Assembly (NCBI GenBank): GCA_031551595.1 | Contig: JAVBNK010000076.1 | Span: forward strand, 1-7,394 | Length of the DNA: 7,394 nt | Direction of reading: 5' to 3' | Source: JAVBOW01 sp031551595 | Lineage (GTDB): Bacteria > Bacteroidota > Bacteroidia > Bacteroidales > Rikenellaceae | Shown here: piece after piece, positions 6,286-7,394 of the stretch | How the letters are laid out: every line of letters starts with the position of its first letter | How positions within the stretch are numbered: the stretch's first letter is position 1 | Notes under the pieces: model-generated | The model's input: the letters and a program-made list of their open reading frames with translations, nothing else | What the model was told of the DNA's origin: nothing | Databases searched by the model: none | Position numbers and translations under genes: made by a program

Positions 6286-6390
6286 AACAGCATTGATAAA
6301 CGGGGCTGAAATTTTCACCTGCAAAAACCAACAGGCAATTATACACTGCTTTACACCGATTTGTTTTCCCGGCCTTTCACCCACCCCAGT

Positions 6391-6541
6391 GGCGCGATTG
6401 TCAACAAAGTTGCGCTTTGTGTTCCTCCTTCGCGCCCCGGTCATCCCGACGAGCCCGATCACCCTCGGCTTGGCGTAGGTTTACACCACGGGGCAGAGGC
6501 CACAGGTTGCCCGCCGACCCGGAAAACCGGCGGAGTGCAAC
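6391..6541 (+). other. Dense cluster of nested inverted repeats upstream of tpiA, possible structured leader or small RNA
   Basis: Four pairings are visible. GGCGCGA (6391-6397) pairs with TCGCGCC (6430-6436) and encloses ACAAAG/CTTTGT (6404-6409 with 6415-6420). GCCCCG (6434-6439) pairs with CGGGGC (6489-6494) and encloses AGCC/GGCT near 6453-6470. GTTGC plus CCGCCG (6506-6516) pairs with CGGCGG (6528-6533) and GCAAC (6537-6541), with a 3-nt bulge. The first two outer stems share three bases (6434-6436) and cannot both be complete. The last hairpin ends 38 nt before the tpiA ATG. GC-rich DNA gives some pairings by chance, so a real RNA is only a hypothesis, and either strand could be the transcribed one. 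I recognise no known riboswitch or RNA family. Confidence 0.35.
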
Positions 6542-6579
6542 AAGGCATATAATTCCCAACCCATAAACTGGATAGCATC

Positions 6580-7338
6580 ATGAGAAGAAAAATCGTTGCA
6601 GGCAACTGGAAAATGAACACCACGCCCGTCGAAGGCGTGGCGTTGGCCAAAGAGGTCGCCGCAGGCCGCCGCACCGTTCCCGCCGATGTGGAACTGATCG
6701 TCGCGCCGCCCTTTACCCACCTTTCGGAAATCGTGCGCGCCACCCGCGGGACCGGCATCGCCGTAGCCGCCCAAAACTGCGCCGAACACGCGAAAGGAGC
6801 CTACACCGGCGAGGTTTCCGCCGGAATGATCGCCTCGCTGGGGGTGGAATATGTGATCCTGGGCCACTCCGAGCGCCGCGAATACTACGGAGAAACCGGC
6901 GCGACGCTCCTGCGCAAGATCGCCGAAGCGTATGCCCTCGGGCTCACGCCGATCTATTGCGTGGGCGAACGCCTCGAAGAACGCGAGGCCTCGCAGCATT
7001 TCGACGTGGTACGCCGGCAGATCGAAGAGGTGGTCTATGACCTGCCCGCCGAGCAGTTCGAGAAACTGATCGTGGCCTACGAACCCGTTTGGGCCATCGG
7101 CACCGGCAAAACCGCCACCGCTGAACAGGCGCAGGAGATCCATGCGTATATCCGGGAGGTGCTGCGCGCCAGATACGGTACTGCCGCAGACAAGACGCCT
7201 ATCCTGTACGGGGGCAGCTGCAAGCCTTCGAATGCGGCTGAGATCTTCGCCAAACCCGACGTGGACGGTGGCCTGATCGGCGGCGCAGCCCTCGTGGCGG
7301 CCGATTTCCTGGCCATCGGGCAAGGGTTCGGGAAATAG
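6580..7338 (+). CDS. tpiA: Triosephosphate isomerase
   Basis: This cytoplasmic enzyme interconverts dihydroxyacetone phosphate and glyceraldehyde 3-phosphate in glycolysis and gluconeogenesis. The 252 residues form one complete TIM barrel of normal family length (about 250). Key parts are GNWKMN (8-13) with substrate-binding Lys11, the electrophile His96 in LGHSERR (94-100), the catalytic base Glu168 in AYEPVWAIGTGKTAT (166-180, which includes flexible loop 6), and the phosphate-binding segments GGS (211-213) and GGLIGGAAL (230-238). The ATG at 6580 gives the standard N-terminus MRRKIVAGNWKMN with nothing missing. No Shine-Dalgarno sequence is evident. The gene lies 362 nt after lysS and is probably transcribed separately, perhaps with the structured segment as leader. 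A strong hairpin follows 21 nt after the stop, so no further gene seems to be co-transcribed. Confidence 0.98.
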   Translation: MRRKIVAGNWKMNTTPVEGVALAKEVAAGRRTVPADVELIVAPPFTHLSEIVRATRGTGIAVAAQNCAEHAKGAYTGEVSAGMIASLGVEYVILGHSERREYYGETGATLLRKIAEAYALGLTPIYCVGERLEEREASQHFDVVRRQIEEVVYDLPAEQFEKLIVAYEPVWAIGTGKTATAEQAQEIHAYIREVLRARYGTAADKTPILYGGSCKPSNAAEIFAKPDVDGGLIGGAALVAADFLAIGQGFGK

Positions 7339-7359
7339 TCTTCGGACCCCTATGAAAAT

Positions 7360-7390
7360 GAGGCGGGCCTCCGGTTTGGAGGCCCGCCTC
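7360..7390 (+). terminator. Strong hairpin terminator after tpiA, possibly bidirectional
   Basis: GAGGCGGGCCTCC (7360-7372) and GGAGGCCCGCCTC (7378-7390) form a perfect 13-bp stem with a 5-nt loop. On the + strand only TTGC follows before the window ends. On the - strand the stem is followed by ATTTTC (complement of 7354-7359), so the structure may also end a convergent gene to the right. Confidence 0.8.
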
Positions 7391-7394
7391 TTGC

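Larger units (their letters stand above)
6218..6579. other. 362-nt gap between lysS and tpiA, no convincing gene
   Basis: Open frames here on both strands are short, overlap lysS or tpiA, or lack recognisable protein character. No tRNA, tmRNA or RNase P signature is seen. The gap holds the two hairpins behind lysS and the structured segment at 6391-6541. I find no promoter for tpiA with both boxes: TAGGTTTA (6476-6483) resembles a -7 box without a -33 partner, and TATAAT (6547-6552) resembles a sigma70 -10 box, which is not the usual form in this phylum. Confidence 0.6.

Noticed and set aside
6505..6545. Resemblance of CCGGAA and GCAACAAGG near the last hairpin to the SRP RNA core
   Set aside because: The conserved asymmetric loop and its exact spacing to the GGAA tetraloop are absent, so I do not call SRP RNA. 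An Infernal search would decide.
6547..6552. TATAAT as a -10 box for tpiA
   Set aside because: No matching -35 box at 16-18 nt, and Bacteroidetes primary sigma factor uses TAnnTTTG instead.
6481..6564. Minus-strand 27-codon ORF in the gap (MGWELYALLHSAG...)
   Set aside because: It looks mildly protein-like, but it is short, covers the hairpin at 6506-6541 and has no promoter. The composition is explained by the inverted repeat.
1..7394. CRISPR array, insertion sequence, integrase, toxin-antitoxin or defence genes
   Set aside because: No regular direct repeats, terminal inverted repeats with a transposase, or matching protein families were seen. All long genes are housekeeping or signalling genes.

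Overview
The window looks like chromosomal DNA of a GC-rich member of the Bacteroidales, probably an Alistipes-like (Rikenellaceae) genome. Three things suggest this. The proteins have a Bacteroidetes character, including a lysyl-tRNA synthetase with a C-terminal extension. The gaps carry Bacteroidetes-type promoter boxes (TTG about 20 nt upstream of TAnnTTTG). Most starts lack a convincing Shine-Dalgarno sequence. The genus is an inference; the phylum is fairly secure.

Layout, all genes on the + strand: (1) 1-837, the 3' part of prfC (peptide chain release factor 3), cut by the window edge. (2) 838-1051, a gap with weak terminator-like hairpins, a promoter and a conserved block just downstream of it. 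(3) 1052-3880, a large soluble hybrid histidine kinase with four PAS domains, a kinase core and a C-terminal receiver. (4) 3881-3976, a short gap with a weak terminator and a promoter. (5) 3977-4252, a 91-residue lipoprotein resembling a minimal SmpA/BamE-type domain, closed by a good terminator. (6) 4305-4486, a regulatory region with two promoter-like boxes, a second copy of the conserved block and an inverted repeat. (7) 4487-6217, lysS. (8) 6218-6579, a 362-nt gap with several nested inverted repeats and no convincing gene. (9) 6580-7338, tpiA, followed by a strong 13-bp hairpin.

The genes do not form an obvious pathway or one operon. prfC and lysS serve translation, tpiA serves glycolysis and gluconeogenesis, and the kinase and lipoprotein are accessory. 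Each gap is long enough, and most hold promoter- or terminator-like signals, so the genes are probably separate transcription units.

I see no CRISPR array, insertion sequence, tRNA, rRNA, phage gene or defence island. The most interesting material is non-coding: a 19-nt block shared by two promoter regions, placed where transcription should start, and the structured gap before tpiA. Among the proteins, the kinase stands out for a cysteine cluster in its first PAS domain and a duplicated PAS-plus-linker unit.
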